In this document: positions 18,595-27,349 of the stretch, one piece after another | How positions within the stretch are numbered: the stretch's first letter is position 1 | Layout: the number at the start of each line of letters is the position of its first letter | Notes under the pieces: generated by a model | What the model was told of the DNA's origin: nothing | The model's database searches: none | The model's input: the letters and a program-made list of their open reading frames with translations, nothing else | Made by a program: the position numbers and the translations under genes | Assembly: GCA_947502765.1 (NCBI GenBank) | Contig: CANNBA010000009.1 | Coordinates: 31,734-95,733 of the forward strand | Origin: BACL11 sp945865535 | GTDB lineage: Bacteria; Bacteroidota; Bacteroidia; Flavobacteriales; BACL11 | DNA length: 64,000 nucleotides | Direction of reading: 5' to 3'

Positions 18595-19347
18595 CTATTT
18601 TTCTTCAGAAATCTGCTTTGCTTTTTCTTTTTTCTCTTCATCTTTTACTTCTTGCTCAGCTCCTCTTTCTTCTAACCCTTCAGTAATAGCTTTTTTAACA
18701 ATTGCTACTATGCATTCAATAGATTTTGAAGCGTCATCATTGGCTGGAATAGGGAAATCAATAACTCTAGGATTAGTATTGGTATCGGTCATAGCAAATG
18801 TACGAATGCCTAAATGATTAGCCTCAGCTATAGCAATACTTTCTTTATTAGTATCAATAACAAAAATTGCTTCTGGCATTCTTGTCATTTTTACAATACT
18901 TCCTAAATTTAATTCTAATTTGGCTCTTTGCCTATCAATTTGCAATCTTTCTCTTTTTGATAAAGAATCAAACGTCCCATCTTCTTTCATCTTATCAATT
19001 GTTTGCATTTTTTTAATTGACTTACGGATAGTAGCAAAATTGGTTAATAAACCCCCTGGCCATCTTTCAGTAATATAAGGCATGTTAAGCGCTTCAGCTG
19101 TTTGAGCAATAACGTCTTTAGCTTGTTTTTTTGTAGCAACAAATAAAATCTTTTTACCAGATTTTGCTATTTGCTTCATTGCACTAGCAGCATCCTCAAT
19201 CATTGCAACTGTTTTGTTAAGATCAATGATATGAAGTCCATTACGCTCCATAAATATATAAGGAGCCATTGCTGGATTGTACTTTTTCTTTAGGTGACCA
19301 AAATGTACACCTGCTTCTAATAATTCTTTGAAATTTGTTCTTGCCAT
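18595..19347 (-). CDS. rpsB: 30S ribosomal protein S2
   Basis: A 250-residue ribosomal protein with the S2 signatures LEAGVHFGHLKKKYNPAM (residues ~10-27) and an ITERWPGGLLTN block near 95. It ends in a Lys/Glu-rich tail (EVKDEEKKEKAKQISEEK) common in Bacteroidota. It is separated from rpsI by a 97-base region with competing hairpins (see findings). Confidence 0.96.
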   Translation of the reverse strand: MARTNFKELLEAGVHFGHLKKKYNPAMAPYIFMERNGLHIIDLNKTVAMIEDAASAMKQIAKSGKKILFVATKKQAKDVIAQTAEALNMPYITERWPGGLLTNFATIRKSIKKMQTIDKMKEDGTFDSLSKRERLQIDRQRAKLELNLGSIVKMTRMPEAIFVIDTNKESIAIAEANHLGIRTFAMTDTNTNPRVIDFPIPANDDASKSIECIVAIVKKAITEGLEERGAEQEVKDEEKKEKAKQISEEK

Positions 19348-19444
19348 GTTTACTTTCTTTTTTCGTTAAGCAACTGCCCGGTAGAAGTAATTTACTTGTC
19401 CTTGCAGTTTAGATGCTAAACATTTATTAATTAATTGATTGTCT

Positions 19445-19831
19445 CTATCTTTTAACCCACTGGAATTGCTTCCTTGCTTTTTTCTGTCCAGGTTTTTTAC
19501 GCTCAACTACTCTTGCGTCTCTTGTTAATAAACCTTGTGACTTTAAAGCTGGTCTGTTTTCAGGATTAAATTCGCATAAAGCTCTTGAAATTGCTAAACG
19601 GATAGCCTCAGCTTGACCAGTAGTACCTCCTCCATCAACATTTACTTTTACATCAAACTTGCCTGATAAATCAGCTGTTTTAAATGGTTGTTCTAATTTG
19701 TACTGCATAGTATCAACAGGAAAATACTCTTTAAAATCTTTACCATTTACAGTAATATTTCCTTTACCTTGTGACAAGTAGATTCTTGCAACAGCCTCTT
19801 TTCTTCTTCCAATTGTGTGAATGATATCCAT
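19445..19831 (-). CDS. rpsI: 30S ribosomal protein S9
   Basis: A 128-residue protein. GRRKEAVARIYL at the N-terminus, the GGGTTGQAEAIRLAISRAL block, and the C-terminal KKARKQFQWVKR tail that reaches the P-site tRNA are all present. It follows rplM after 3 bases. Confidence 0.96.
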   Translation of the reverse strand: MDIIHTIGRRKEAVARIYLSQGKGNITVNGKDFKEYFPVDTMQYKLEQPFKTADLSGKFDVKVNVDGGGTTGQAEAIRLAISRALCEFNPENRPALKSQGLLTRDARVVERKKPGQKKARKQFQWVKR

Positions 19832-19834
19832 AAT

Positions 19835-20290
19835 TTATTTCAAGTCGTTTAAGTTGAGTGTTTTTGGTTTTTGAGCTTCTTGATCGTGCTCAGCCCCTGG
19901 ATAAATATAACAATTTCTTAAGATTGCTGAGGCCAATTTATTTTTAGGCAACATCCCTCTTATTGCATGTCTTACTACAGAAGTTTCGTCTTTAGCTAAC
20001 ATTTCGGAAGGAGAAACTCTTTTTTGTCCACCAGGATATCCTGTATGAGAAAATAATTCTCTGTCTGTCATTTTCTTTCCAGTCATAACAATTTTACCTG
20101 CATTAAGGATGATTACATAATCACCACAATCAGCATGAGGAGTGAAATTAGTTTTGAATTTTCCTCTTAAAACTTTGGCAATTTTTGATGCCATTCTTCC
20201 TAGAATTTGTCCTTCAGCATCAACAACAAACCACTGTTTTCCTGCTGTTTCCTTATTTCCTGATATTGTTTTGTAACTTAATGTATCCAC
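19835..20290 (-). CDS. rplM: 50S ribosomal protein L13
   Basis: A 151-residue protein. WFVVDAEGQILGRMASKIAKVLRGK, the YVIILNAGKIVMTGKK segment and RGMLPKNKLA identify L13. First gene of the rplM-rpsI-rpsB-tsf unit, with a full-length promoter upstream. Confidence 0.96.
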   Translation of the reverse strand: MDTLSYKTISGNKETAGKQWFVVDAEGQILGRMASKIAKVLRGKFKTNFTPHADCGDYVIILNAGKIVMTGKKMTDRELFSHTGYPGGQKRVSPSEMLAKDETSVVRHAIRGMLPKNKLASAILRNCYIYPGAEHDQEAQKPKTLNLNDLK

Positions 20291-20325
20291 TGTATAATAT
20301 GTTTTAGTCCTTTATAAAAGGGGTG

Positions 20326-20355
20326 CAAATTTACACTTTTTTCTATTTCAGCAAA
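20326..20355 (-). promoter_or_regulatory. Promoter of the rplM operon (-33 TTTG, -7 TAAATTTG)
   Basis: Minus-strand TTTG (20352-20355), an 18-base spacer and TAAATTTG (20326-20333) match both Bacteroidota sigma-A elements. The start region reads GCACCCCTTTTA, nearly the same as in front of the DUF177-rpmF genes (50645). Confidence 0.7.
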
Positions 20356-20361
20356 ATATTA

Positions 20362-21561
20362 TTAACTATTATTGTTGATGATGCTTAACTCCTTTCCAAT
20401 CTTAGTAAAAGCCGCAATTGCTTTATCCAACTGTGCACGGTTATGCCCAGCAGATATTTGAACTCTAATTCTTGCTTGCCCTTTAGCTACAACTGGAAAG
20501 AAAAATCCAATTACATAAATTCCTTCTTCTAGTAACTTATCTGCCATAATTTGTGAAAGCTTTGCATCATATAACATTACGGGGACAATGGGATGGACTC
20601 CTTTTTTGATATCAAAGCCCGCCTCAGTCATTTTAGTTCTGAAGTATTTTGTGTTTTCTTCTAGTTTATCTCTCAAATTTGAACTTTCGCTTAACAAGTC
20701 AATCACCTTAGTTGCAGCCCCTACAATTGCCGGAGCTAATGAATTAGAAAACAAATATGGTCGAGATCTTTGGCGTAACATATCAATAATTTCTTTTTTT
20801 CCTGAAGTAAATCCTCCCATTGCCCCTCCCAATGCCTTTCCTAAAGTAGAGATAATAATATCCACTCTTCCCATAACTGCGCAATGCTCGTGTGTTCCCC
20901 TACCTGTTTTGCCAACAAAACCTGTAGAGTGGGAATCATCTACCATCACTATAGCATCATATTTTTCAGCTAAATCACAGATTTTATCTAATTGAGCTAT
21001 AGTTCCATCCATAGAAAAAACGCCATCCGTAACTATAACTCTATTTCTGTGCTCTTGTGCTTTTATTAGCTGAAGCTCTAAATCTTCCATATTATTATTT
21101 GCATAAGGATAACGAGCTGCCTTACACAAACGAACTCCATCAATAATAGAAGCATGATTTAAAGAATCCGAAATAATGGCGTCTTCTTGACCAAATAGAG
21201 GCTCAAATACACCACCATTAGCATCAAAAGCTGCTGCATATAATATGGTGTCCTCCATATCTAAAAAGTTGGAAATCTTTGCTTCTAAATTCATATGAAT
21301 ATCTTGAGTGCCACATATAAAACGCACAGATGACATCCCGTAACCATGCGTATCTAAAGCATCTTTTGCTGATTGAATCACATCAGGGTGGGAAGACAAT
21401 CCTAAATAATTATTAGCGCAAAAATTCAACACCTCAGCTCCAGTACTTACTCGAATGCTTGCTCCTTGAGCAGTGGTAATTACTCTTTCTTTTTTAAAAA
21501 GACCAGCTTCTTTAATGGTTGCTAATTCATCCTGTATTTGTTGTTGAAATTTTCCTAGCAT
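20362..21561 (-). CDS. kbl: Glycine C-acetyltransferase (2-amino-3-ketobutyrate CoA ligase)
   Basis: A 399-residue PLP enzyme of the alpha-oxoamine synthase family that cleaves 2-amino-3-ketobutyrate with CoA to glycine and acetyl-CoA in threonine breakdown. FCANNYLGLSSHPD, the VDDSHSTGFVGKTGRGT block and the PLP-lysine motif STLGKALGGAMGG are present. The ATG at 21561 (MLGKFQQQ) is preferred over an upstream start at 21594 because it matches the compact N-terminus of the family. Threonine dehydrogenase, its usual partner, is not adjacent. Confidence 0.92.
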   Translation of the reverse strand: MLGKFQQQIQDELATIKEAGLFKKERVITTAQGASIRVSTGAEVLNFCANNYLGLSSHPDVIQSAKDALDTHGYGMSSVRFICGTQDIHMNLEAKISNFLDMEDTILYAAAFDANGGVFEPLFGQEDAIISDSLNHASIIDGVRLCKAARYPYANNNMEDLELQLIKAQEHRNRVIVTDGVFSMDGTIAQLDKICDLAEKYDAIVMVDDSHSTGFVGKTGRGTHEHCAVMGRVDIIISTLGKALGGAMGGFTSGKKEIIDMLRQRSRPYLFSNSLAPAIVGAATKVIDLLSESSNLRDKLEENTKYFRTKMTEAGFDIKKGVHPIVPVMLYDAKLSQIMADKLLEEGIYVIGFFFPVVAKGQARIRVQISAGHNRAQLDKAIAAFTKIGKELSIINNNS

Positions 21562-21581
21562 AAAATCATTTTTTGGAAGAG

Positions 21582-21589
21582 CAAAAATA
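21582..21589 (-). promoter_or_regulatory. -7 promoter element for kbl
   Basis: Minus-strand TATTTTTG matches TAnnTTTG, 20 bases before the kbl ATG at 21561 and just downstream of the gdhA terminator. Confidence 0.5.
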
Positions 21590-21597
21590 CACAAATA

Positions 21598-21627
21598 AAA
21601 AAAGGAGGTGTTTGCCTCCTTTTTAAA
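21598..21627 (-). terminator. Terminator after gdhA
   Basis: A perfect AAAAAGGAGG / CCTCCTTTTT stem with a six-base loop and T-run lies 20 bases after the gdhA stop. It is symmetrical and could work on either strand. Confidence 0.85.
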
Positions 21628-21645
21628 TGTACTATATACTATAAA

Positions 21646-22980
21646 TTATACTACTCCTTGATCTAGCATAGCATCTGCAACTTTTACAAATCCTGCAATA
21701 TTAGCTCCTTTTACATAATCAATATGATTTGCGTCTTTTCCGTATTTCACACAAGAGCTGTGAATATCATTCATAATTTGCTTTAATTTTGCGTCTACTT
21801 CTTCTCTAGTCCAATTCATTCTAAGTGAATTTTGGCTCATTTCCAATCCTGAAGTTGCTACCCCGCCAGCATTAGAAGCCTTTCCTGGAGCAAATAAGAT
21901 TTTTGCATTTTGAAAAACTGCAATTGCCTCTGGAGTAGATGGCATATTTGCCCCTTCTGCAACCAACATACATCCATTGGCTACCAATGTTTTTGCCTCT
22001 GCTTCATCAAGTTCATTTTGGGTTGCACAAGGTAAAGCGATATCACATTTAACGCCCCAAGGTCTTCCCTGATGGAATTCGCAACCATATTTATCGGCAT
22101 ACTCTTTAATCCTTCCTCTTCTTACGTTTTTAATATCCATTAAAAATGCTAATTTCTCGGCATCAATTCCTTTTGAATCATAAATATATCCTGAAGAATC
22201 GGAAAGTGTAACTACTTTTGCTCCTAATTCTGTAGCTTTTTCACAGGCGTATTGAGCAACATTTCCAGATCCTGAAATTACCACTTTTTTACCTGAAAAA
22301 GAATTCCCTTTAACAGCCAACATATTTTGAGCAAAATATACAGTTCCATATCCTGTTGCCTCTGGTCTAATTAAAGATCCTCCCCAGCTCATTCCTTTAC
22401 CAGTTAATACTCCAGTAAATTCGTTTCTTATTCTTTTATATTGTCCGAACATAAAGCCTATTTCTCTACCGCCAACTCCTATATCTCCCGCAGGAACATC
22501 CGTGTTAGCCCCAATATGTTTACATAATTCTGTCATAAAAGATTGACAAAACTTCATTACTTCATTATCCGATTTTCCTTTTGGATCAAAATCAGAACCT
22601 CCTTTACCCCCTCCCATTGGAAGTGTAGTAAGAGAATTTTTAAATACTTGCTCAAATCCTAAAAATTTAAGGATAGATAAGTTTACGGATGGATGAAATC
22701 TCAAACCTCCTTTATAAGGACCAATTGCAGAGTTAAACTCTACTCTATATCCTCTGTTTACTTTAGTTTTTCCACTATCGTCTAGCCATGGCACTCTGAA
22801 CATTAAAACCCGTTCAGGCTCTACCATTCTCTCTAGTAACATTTTATTATTGTATTTTGGAGCTCCTTCCATAAAAGGAATAACCGCTTCCGCTACCTCT
22901 TCTACTGCTTGTAAAAATTCTTTTTCATTTGGGTTACTTGCGATTACCCCCTTCATAAAATCATGGATTTTTTGTCCCAT
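21646..22980 (-). CDS. gdhA: Glutamate dehydrogenase, hexameric NADP-type
   Basis: A 444-residue enzyme of the small hexameric class, assimilating ammonium onto 2-oxoglutarate. Key blocks are GPYKGGLRFHPSVN, the catalytic-lysine segment TLPMGGGKGGSDFDPKGKSD, the DVPAGDIGVGGREIGFMFGQY block and the Rossmann motif VVISGSGNVAQYA. Coenzyme preference for NADP is assumed from family class. It has its own promoter and terminator. Confidence 0.94.
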   Translation of the reverse strand: MGQKIHDFMKGVIASNPNEKEFLQAVEEVAEAVIPFMEGAPKYNNKMLLERMVEPERVLMFRVPWLDDSGKTKVNRGYRVEFNSAIGPYKGGLRFHPSVNLSILKFLGFEQVFKNSLTTLPMGGGKGGSDFDPKGKSDNEVMKFCQSFMTELCKHIGANTDVPAGDIGVGGREIGFMFGQYKRIRNEFTGVLTGKGMSWGGSLIRPEATGYGTVYFAQNMLAVKGNSFSGKKVVISGSGNVAQYACEKATELGAKVVTLSDSSGYIYDSKGIDAEKLAFLMDIKNVRRGRIKEYADKYGCEFHQGRPWGVKCDIALPCATQNELDEAEAKTLVANGCMLVAEGANMPSTPEAIAVFQNAKILFAPGKASNAGGVATSGLEMSQNSLRMNWTREEVDAKLKQIMNDIHSSCVKYGKDANHIDYVKGANIAGFVKVADAMLDQGVV

Positions 22981-23020
22981 CTTTTTTTATTTTTATTAAT
23001 ATTTTAGTTGAAAATTTTGG

Positions 23021-23049
23021 CAAATGTATATTATTTTTTTAATTTCAAA
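23021..23049 (-). promoter_or_regulatory. Promoter of gdhA (-33 TTTG, -7 TACATTTG)
   Basis: Minus-strand TTTG at 23046-23049, a 17-base spacer and TACATTTG at 23021-23028 fit the Bacteroidota consensus. The -33 element overlaps the dprA stop codon. Confidence 0.65.
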
Positions 23050-24148
23050 ATATGCACTTCTTATATATTTTACCTGGCAATGAAATTATAAGACCATTAA
23101 ATTCGGCTTGCAAAAGTTCATTTGCCACTTTTGAAAATCCCCATTGCAAATGCTCAGCAATGGCGTCAATATGCATTTCTTTTTCTGATAATAACTCCAT
23201 TATGGCTTGTTCATTTTTAGTTAAATCCGTAAATAATTGTTGCTGTATTTCTTTTGATTCTAAATCCCAATTCATAGCTTTTACTATATCTTCAGCGCTT
23301 TCAAGTAATATGGCTTGTTGGGTTTTTATTAAATAATTACATCCTTTTGAGCCAACTTGTGATGGAAAGCCCGGAACTGCAAAAACTTCTCTATCGTAAG
23401 AATTTGCAATATCGGCAGTAATTAAAGATCCTCCTTTTGTAGGGCTTTCTATCACAATAGTTAGCTGCGAAAGACCAGCAACAATCCTGTTTCTCTTAAC
23501 AAAATTTTGCTGGATTGAAGTTGTTCCGCTTAAAAACTCGGTAAGTAAACAGCTATTAGCTGTTATCTGATTTGCATATTTAGTGTGTGTATCAGGATAA
23601 ACTCTATCTAATCCATGAGCAAAAACTGCAATAGTTTTAAGTCCATATTTTAAAGCCGCTTTATGAGCTTCAATATCAATACCATAGGCTAATCCACTTA
23701 CAATTACAGGATTATATGGAGCTAATCCTTTTATCAAAACATCCGTAAATTGTTTGGCGAAATTTGAAGCTTTTCTGGTGCCAACAATGCTTATAAATTT
23801 ATCATTTCCCCAATCAATATCTCCTTTATAAAACAGATTTAAAGGGGAATCAATACATTGTTTTAGTCTAAAAGGATAATTTTTATCTCCATAGAAAAAA
23901 TGCTGAATATTCCCTTTACTAATAAATTGTAACTCGAATTCAGCTCTTTTTAGAACATCAGCATTTAGTATAGCGTCAATCAACACTTTTCCAATACCAT
24001 CAATTTTTTCTAGAGAGTTTTTATTGGCCTTAAATATTGCTTTTGCGCTGCCAAAATGAGCAAATAATTTCTTTCCTACAATATCTCCAACCCCATTAAT
24101 TAATGAGAGTCCGATTTGATATTTCTTTTCGTCTTCCTGTGGTGTCAT
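23045..24148 (-). CDS. dprA: DNA processing protein DprA/Smf
   Basis: A 367-residue protein. The N-terminal part holds helix-hairpin-helix-like sequence (GVGDIVGKKLFAHFG, IDGIGKVL). The Rossmann DprA domain shows FISIVGTRKASNFAK (~residues 113-127) and VSGLAYGIDIEAHKAAL (~150-166). The C-terminus is a winged-helix domain. DprA loads RecA on incoming single-stranded DNA in transformation. No other competence genes are in the window. Confidence 0.94.
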   Translation of the reverse strand: MTPQEDEKKYQIGLSLINGVGDIVGKKLFAHFGSAKAIFKANKNSLEKIDGIGKVLIDAILNADVLKRAEFELQFISKGNIQHFFYGDKNYPFRLKQCIDSPLNLFYKGDIDWGNDKFISIVGTRKASNFAKQFTDVLIKGLAPYNPVIVSGLAYGIDIEAHKAALKYGLKTIAVFAHGLDRVYPDTHTKYANQITANSCLLTEFLSGTTSIQQNFVKRNRIVAGLSQLTIVIESPTKGGSLITADIANSYDREVFAVPGFPSQVGSKGCNYLIKTQQAILLESAEDIVKAMNWDLESKEIQQQLFTDLTKNEQAIMELLSEKEMHIDAIAEHLQWGFSKVANELLQAEFNGLIISLPGKIYKKCIF

Positions 24149-24157
24149 TCAAATTTT

Positions 24158-24165
24158 TATCTTTG
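24158..24165 (+). promoter_or_regulatory. -7 promoter element for the TonB receptor gene
   Basis: TATCTTTG matches TAnnTTTG, 21 bases before the ATG at 24187. Confidence 0.55.
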
Positions 24166-24186
24166 TGAAAATAATTCAGTAAATAT

Positions 24187-26616
24187 ATGAGAAAGATTTG
24201 CACATTATTGATGATTGGCATGCTATTTTTTGAAGCTGCAAAGGCACAAAAAATAAGCGGTACAATAACGGATGCTACCACCAAAGAAGCATTAATTGGA
24301 GTAAATATAGTTTTAACTAATGGAGGAGGAACTTCTACTGACATTGATGGGAAATACTTATTGCAAATTGCAGAAGGAGAGCAAAAAATAAGCTTTAAAT
24401 ATATTGGATATGAAAATATTGTAAAAACAATAACTGTGCAAAAAAATGAAAGCAAAACTCTTAATATTGCGCTATCCCCATCAACCAAACAGTTAGGTAC
24501 TGTTGTAGTATCGGCAGGTAGGTTTGAGCAAAAAATTGAGGAAATTACCGTATCCATGGAAGTAATCAAACCATCATTAATTGAAAATAAAAATACTACT
24601 GACATCCAAACAGTTATGGATCAAATTCCAGGAGTAAATATTACTGACGGACAAGCTAATATTAGAGGGGGTAGCGGCTGGAGTTATGGTGCAGGCACAA
24701 GAGTACTGGTTATGGTTGATGATATGCCACTTATTTCTGGAGATGCAGGCCAAGTACAGTGGAAACTGATTGCTACTGAAAACATCAATCAAGTGGAAGT
24801 AATTAAGGGGGCTGCTTCAGCTCTTTATGGCTCCTCTGCATTAAATGGGATTATAAATATCCGTACTGCTTTCCCAAGTCAAAAAGATATTGATAAAAAT
24901 GAACTTCCTGGATTTACAAAAGTAAATATGCATTTTGGACTAATTGATAAGCCGCAAAGAGAGGTTTTAAATTGGAATGGAGACAAAAGAAGAGCTTTTA
25001 AAGGCATTGAATTTTTACAATCCATGAAGCTAAATAATCTAGACTTATCATTAGGAGGGAATATCTTTAAAGATGATGGTTTTAGAAAGGGTGAAATAAC
25101 AGATCGAAAAAGATTTAATATAAATTCTACTTATAAAAGTAAAAAAATTGAAGGCTTATCCTATGGGGTAAATGGAAATTTCTTATTTCAAACAACAGGA
25201 TCTGCAATAGTTTGGGATGGGTACGATAGGGCTTACATTCCCCTTAATAATGAGATAACAAATACTAATGGCGATACTTATAATGTTGATCCATTTGTCA
25301 CTTATTTAACTGGAAACAATAGGCATTCATTAAGAACAAGATATTTAAAAGTTGTAAATGATAACAGCACTAAAGGTCAAGATGATGGGCAGGATAACGA
25401 ATCTGAAACCTATTATACTGACTACCAATGGCAGAAAAATATTGAGGCCTATAATTTACGAATTACAACAGGAACAACTAACGAGATGGTGTATGCTCGT
25501 TCAGATATATTTCAGGGAAATAACACCCGAGAAAACCATTCACTATATACTCAAGTGGATAAAAAAATGGGACGAGTAAATTTATCTTTTGGAGCAAGAT
25601 ATGAAAACTTTAAAATTAGTTCAGAGAAAAAATATCTGATTGATGGAGACTCTTTAAAAAGTTTTTCGGCAGGGAAACCTGTTTTTAGAACTGGAATAAA
25701 TTACCAAGCTGCAGAAGCTACATATTTAAGGGCTTCTTGGGGGCAAGGTTATAGATTTCCATCAATGGCTGAGCTATTTATCTCTACCAATCAAGCAGGA
25801 ATTGAAATATATCCAAACCCTGAACTAAAACCTGAAAGTGGTTGGAGTTCAGAACTTGGCATTAAACAAGGAGTAAAAGTTGGAAACTGGATGGGGTACT
25901 TAGATCTTGCGGGATTCTTAATGCAATATGATGATATGATGGAATTTTCGTTTGGTAAATTTGCTGCAAATCAGCCCGATCCTTCAGACCCTTCTGGTTT
26001 TGGTTCTTTAAATTTTTATGGTCTAGGCTTTAAGTCTATAAATGTAGGAAAAACACAAATTTCTGGAATTGAAGTAACTATAACGGGTCAAGGTAAAATT
26101 AACAATGCATTAGCAATAAATCTACTTGCAGGATACACCTACATGCAGCCAATTTCATTGAGCCCTGATGAAGTTTATGAAGTGCTTGATGAGCCAATGT
26201 ATCTTAATGGTGGTGCTACTATTATTGATAGCTTAACTTATAGTAATAGTAGTTCAGACCCTTCTATACTTAAATATCGCTATACTCATATTGCTAAAAC
26301 AGATGTTGAAATAATTTACAAAAAAACATCTATTGGAGGGAGTTTGCGATATAATGATTTTATGAAAAATATTGACAAAGTATTTACAGAAGAACTTATT
26401 GGTGGTGACAATGGCCTAATTCCTGGAATAAACAAATCAAGAGAACAATATAAAAATGGAGATTTTATTATTGATGCAAGATTGGGCTATCAATTCAATG
26501 ATATGCTACGACTTGGTTTTGTTGTAAATAATCTGCTGAATAGGGAATACACGACACGACCAGCTACAATGATGGCACCAAGAACTTTTGCTTTTCAATT
26601 AGCGCTTAAAATATAG
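24187..26616 (+). CDS. TonB-dependent outer-membrane receptor
   Basis: An 809-residue receptor with a signal peptide (cut near AKAQ). A carboxypeptidase-regulatory-like domain at ~21-95 (KISGTITDATTKEALIGVNI) is followed by a plug domain with VMDQIPGVNITDGQANIRGG and EVIKGAASALYGSSALNGIINI. A beta-barrel runs to the end (TFAFQLALKI). It lacks a neighbouring SusD gene, so it is not a Sus-type glycan importer; siderophore, vitamin or metal uptake is more likely, but the substrate is unknown. kdsB starts one base after its stop. Confidence 0.93.
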   Translation: MRKICTLLMIGMLFFEAAKAQKISGTITDATTKEALIGVNIVLTNGGGTSTDIDGKYLLQIAEGEQKISFKYIGYENIVKTITVQKNESKTLNIALSPSTKQLGTVVVSAGRFEQKIEEITVSMEVIKPSLIENKNTTDIQTVMDQIPGVNITDGQANIRGGSGWSYGAGTRVLVMVDDMPLISGDAGQVQWKLIATENINQVEVIKGAASALYGSSALNGIINIRTAFPSQKDIDKNELPGFTKVNMHFGLIDKPQREVLNWNGDKRRAFKGIEFLQSMKLNNLDLSLGGNIFKDDGFRKGEITDRKRFNINSTYKSKKIEGLSYGVNGNFLFQTTGSAIVWDGYDRAYIPLNNEITNTNGDTYNVDPFVTYLTGNNRHSLRTRYLKVVNDNSTKGQDDGQDNESETYYTDYQWQKNIEAYNLRITTGTTNEMVYARSDIFQGNNTRENHSLYTQVDKKMGRVNLSFGARYENFKISSEKKYLIDGDSLKSFSAGKPVFRTGINYQAAEATYLRASWGQGYRFPSMAELFISTNQAGIEIYPNPELKPESGWSSELGIKQGVKVGNWMGYLDLAGFLMQYDDMMEFSFGKFAANQPDPSDPSGFGSLNFYGLGFKSINVGKTQISGIEVTITGQGKINNALAINLLAGYTYMQPISLSPDEVYEVLDEPMYLNGGATIIDSLTYSNSSSDPSILKYRYTHIAKTDVEIIYKKTSIGGSLRYNDFMKNIDKVFTEELIGGDNGLIPGINKSREQYKNGDFIIDARLGYQFNDMLRLGFVVNNLLNREYTTRPATMMAPRTFAFQLALKI

Positions 26617-26617
26617 C

Positions 26618-27331
26618 ATGAAAGTAATTGGGATTATCCCTAGTAGATACAGCTCAACAAGATTTCCAGGCAAACCATTAGTAGATATTCTTGGCAAAAG
26701 CATGATTCAAAGAGTATATGAACAATCCAAAAAATGTGCTTCACTTACAGATGTAATAGTCGCTACTGATGACAGCAGAATTTACAATCATGTTTTAGGC
26801 TTTGGAGGGAAAGCTGAAATGACATCCAAAAGACATAAAACAGGAACAGAAAGGTGCAATGAAGTGGCTCAAAATTTACATACTCCATTTGATGTTATTG
26901 TAAATATTCAAGGTGATGAACCACTGATAAATCCTTTACAAATAAATGAAATAATTCAACTTTTTGATGATCCAAAAACACAAATAGGAACACTGGCAAA
27001 AAAGATTGATGATACAGCAACTCTTGAGGATGAAAACACTCCAAAAGCCATTTTTGATACACAAGGAAATGCTCTAAATTTTTCCAGAAAAATTTCAAAT
27101 ATAGCCACTGAATTCACATATTATAAACATATCGGAATTTATGCTTATAAAAAAGATGTCTTAGAGAAAATATGCCAATTACAAGAAAGTACTAATGAAA
27201 AAAAAGAACGCTTAGAACAGTTAAGATGGCTTGATAATAACTATACCATTAAGGTAGGGATTACCAATTTTCAGACACTTTCGGTTGACACCCCTGAAGA
27301 TATTGAAAAAATTAAAGTTCAAATGAGATAA
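26618..27331 (+). CDS. kdsB: 3-deoxy-manno-octulosonate cytidylyltransferase
   Basis: A 237-residue enzyme activating Kdo as CMP-Kdo for lipid A-core synthesis. The N-terminus has IPSRYSSTRFPGKPLVDI, then ATDD near residue 49 and NIQGDEPLI near 103. Together with the GT9 genes 2-3 kb away it points to a heptose/Kdo-type LPS core. Confidence 0.94.
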   Translation: MKVIGIIPSRYSSTRFPGKPLVDILGKSMIQRVYEQSKKCASLTDVIVATDDSRIYNHVLGFGGKAEMTSKRHKTGTERCNEVAQNLHTPFDVIVNIQGDEPLINPLQINEIIQLFDDPKTQIGTLAKKIDDTATLEDENTPKAIFDTQGNALNFSRKISNIATEFTYYKHIGIYAYKKDVLEKICQLQESTNEKKERLEQLRWLDNNYTIKVGITNFQTLSVDTPEDIEKIKVQMR

Positions 27332-27349
27332 AATGTTTAATTTCGCACT

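Noticed and set aside
24096..24605. 169-codon minus-strand frame over the start of the TonB receptor gene
   Set aside because: It overlaps both dprA and the receptor, whose signal peptide and plug motifs are clear; the antisense protein is a hydrophobic shadow.
24187..26616. SusC-type glycan uptake receptor
   Set aside because: No SusD-like lipoprotein gene lies beside this receptor or the one at 58787, so a polysaccharide utilisation locus is not supported.
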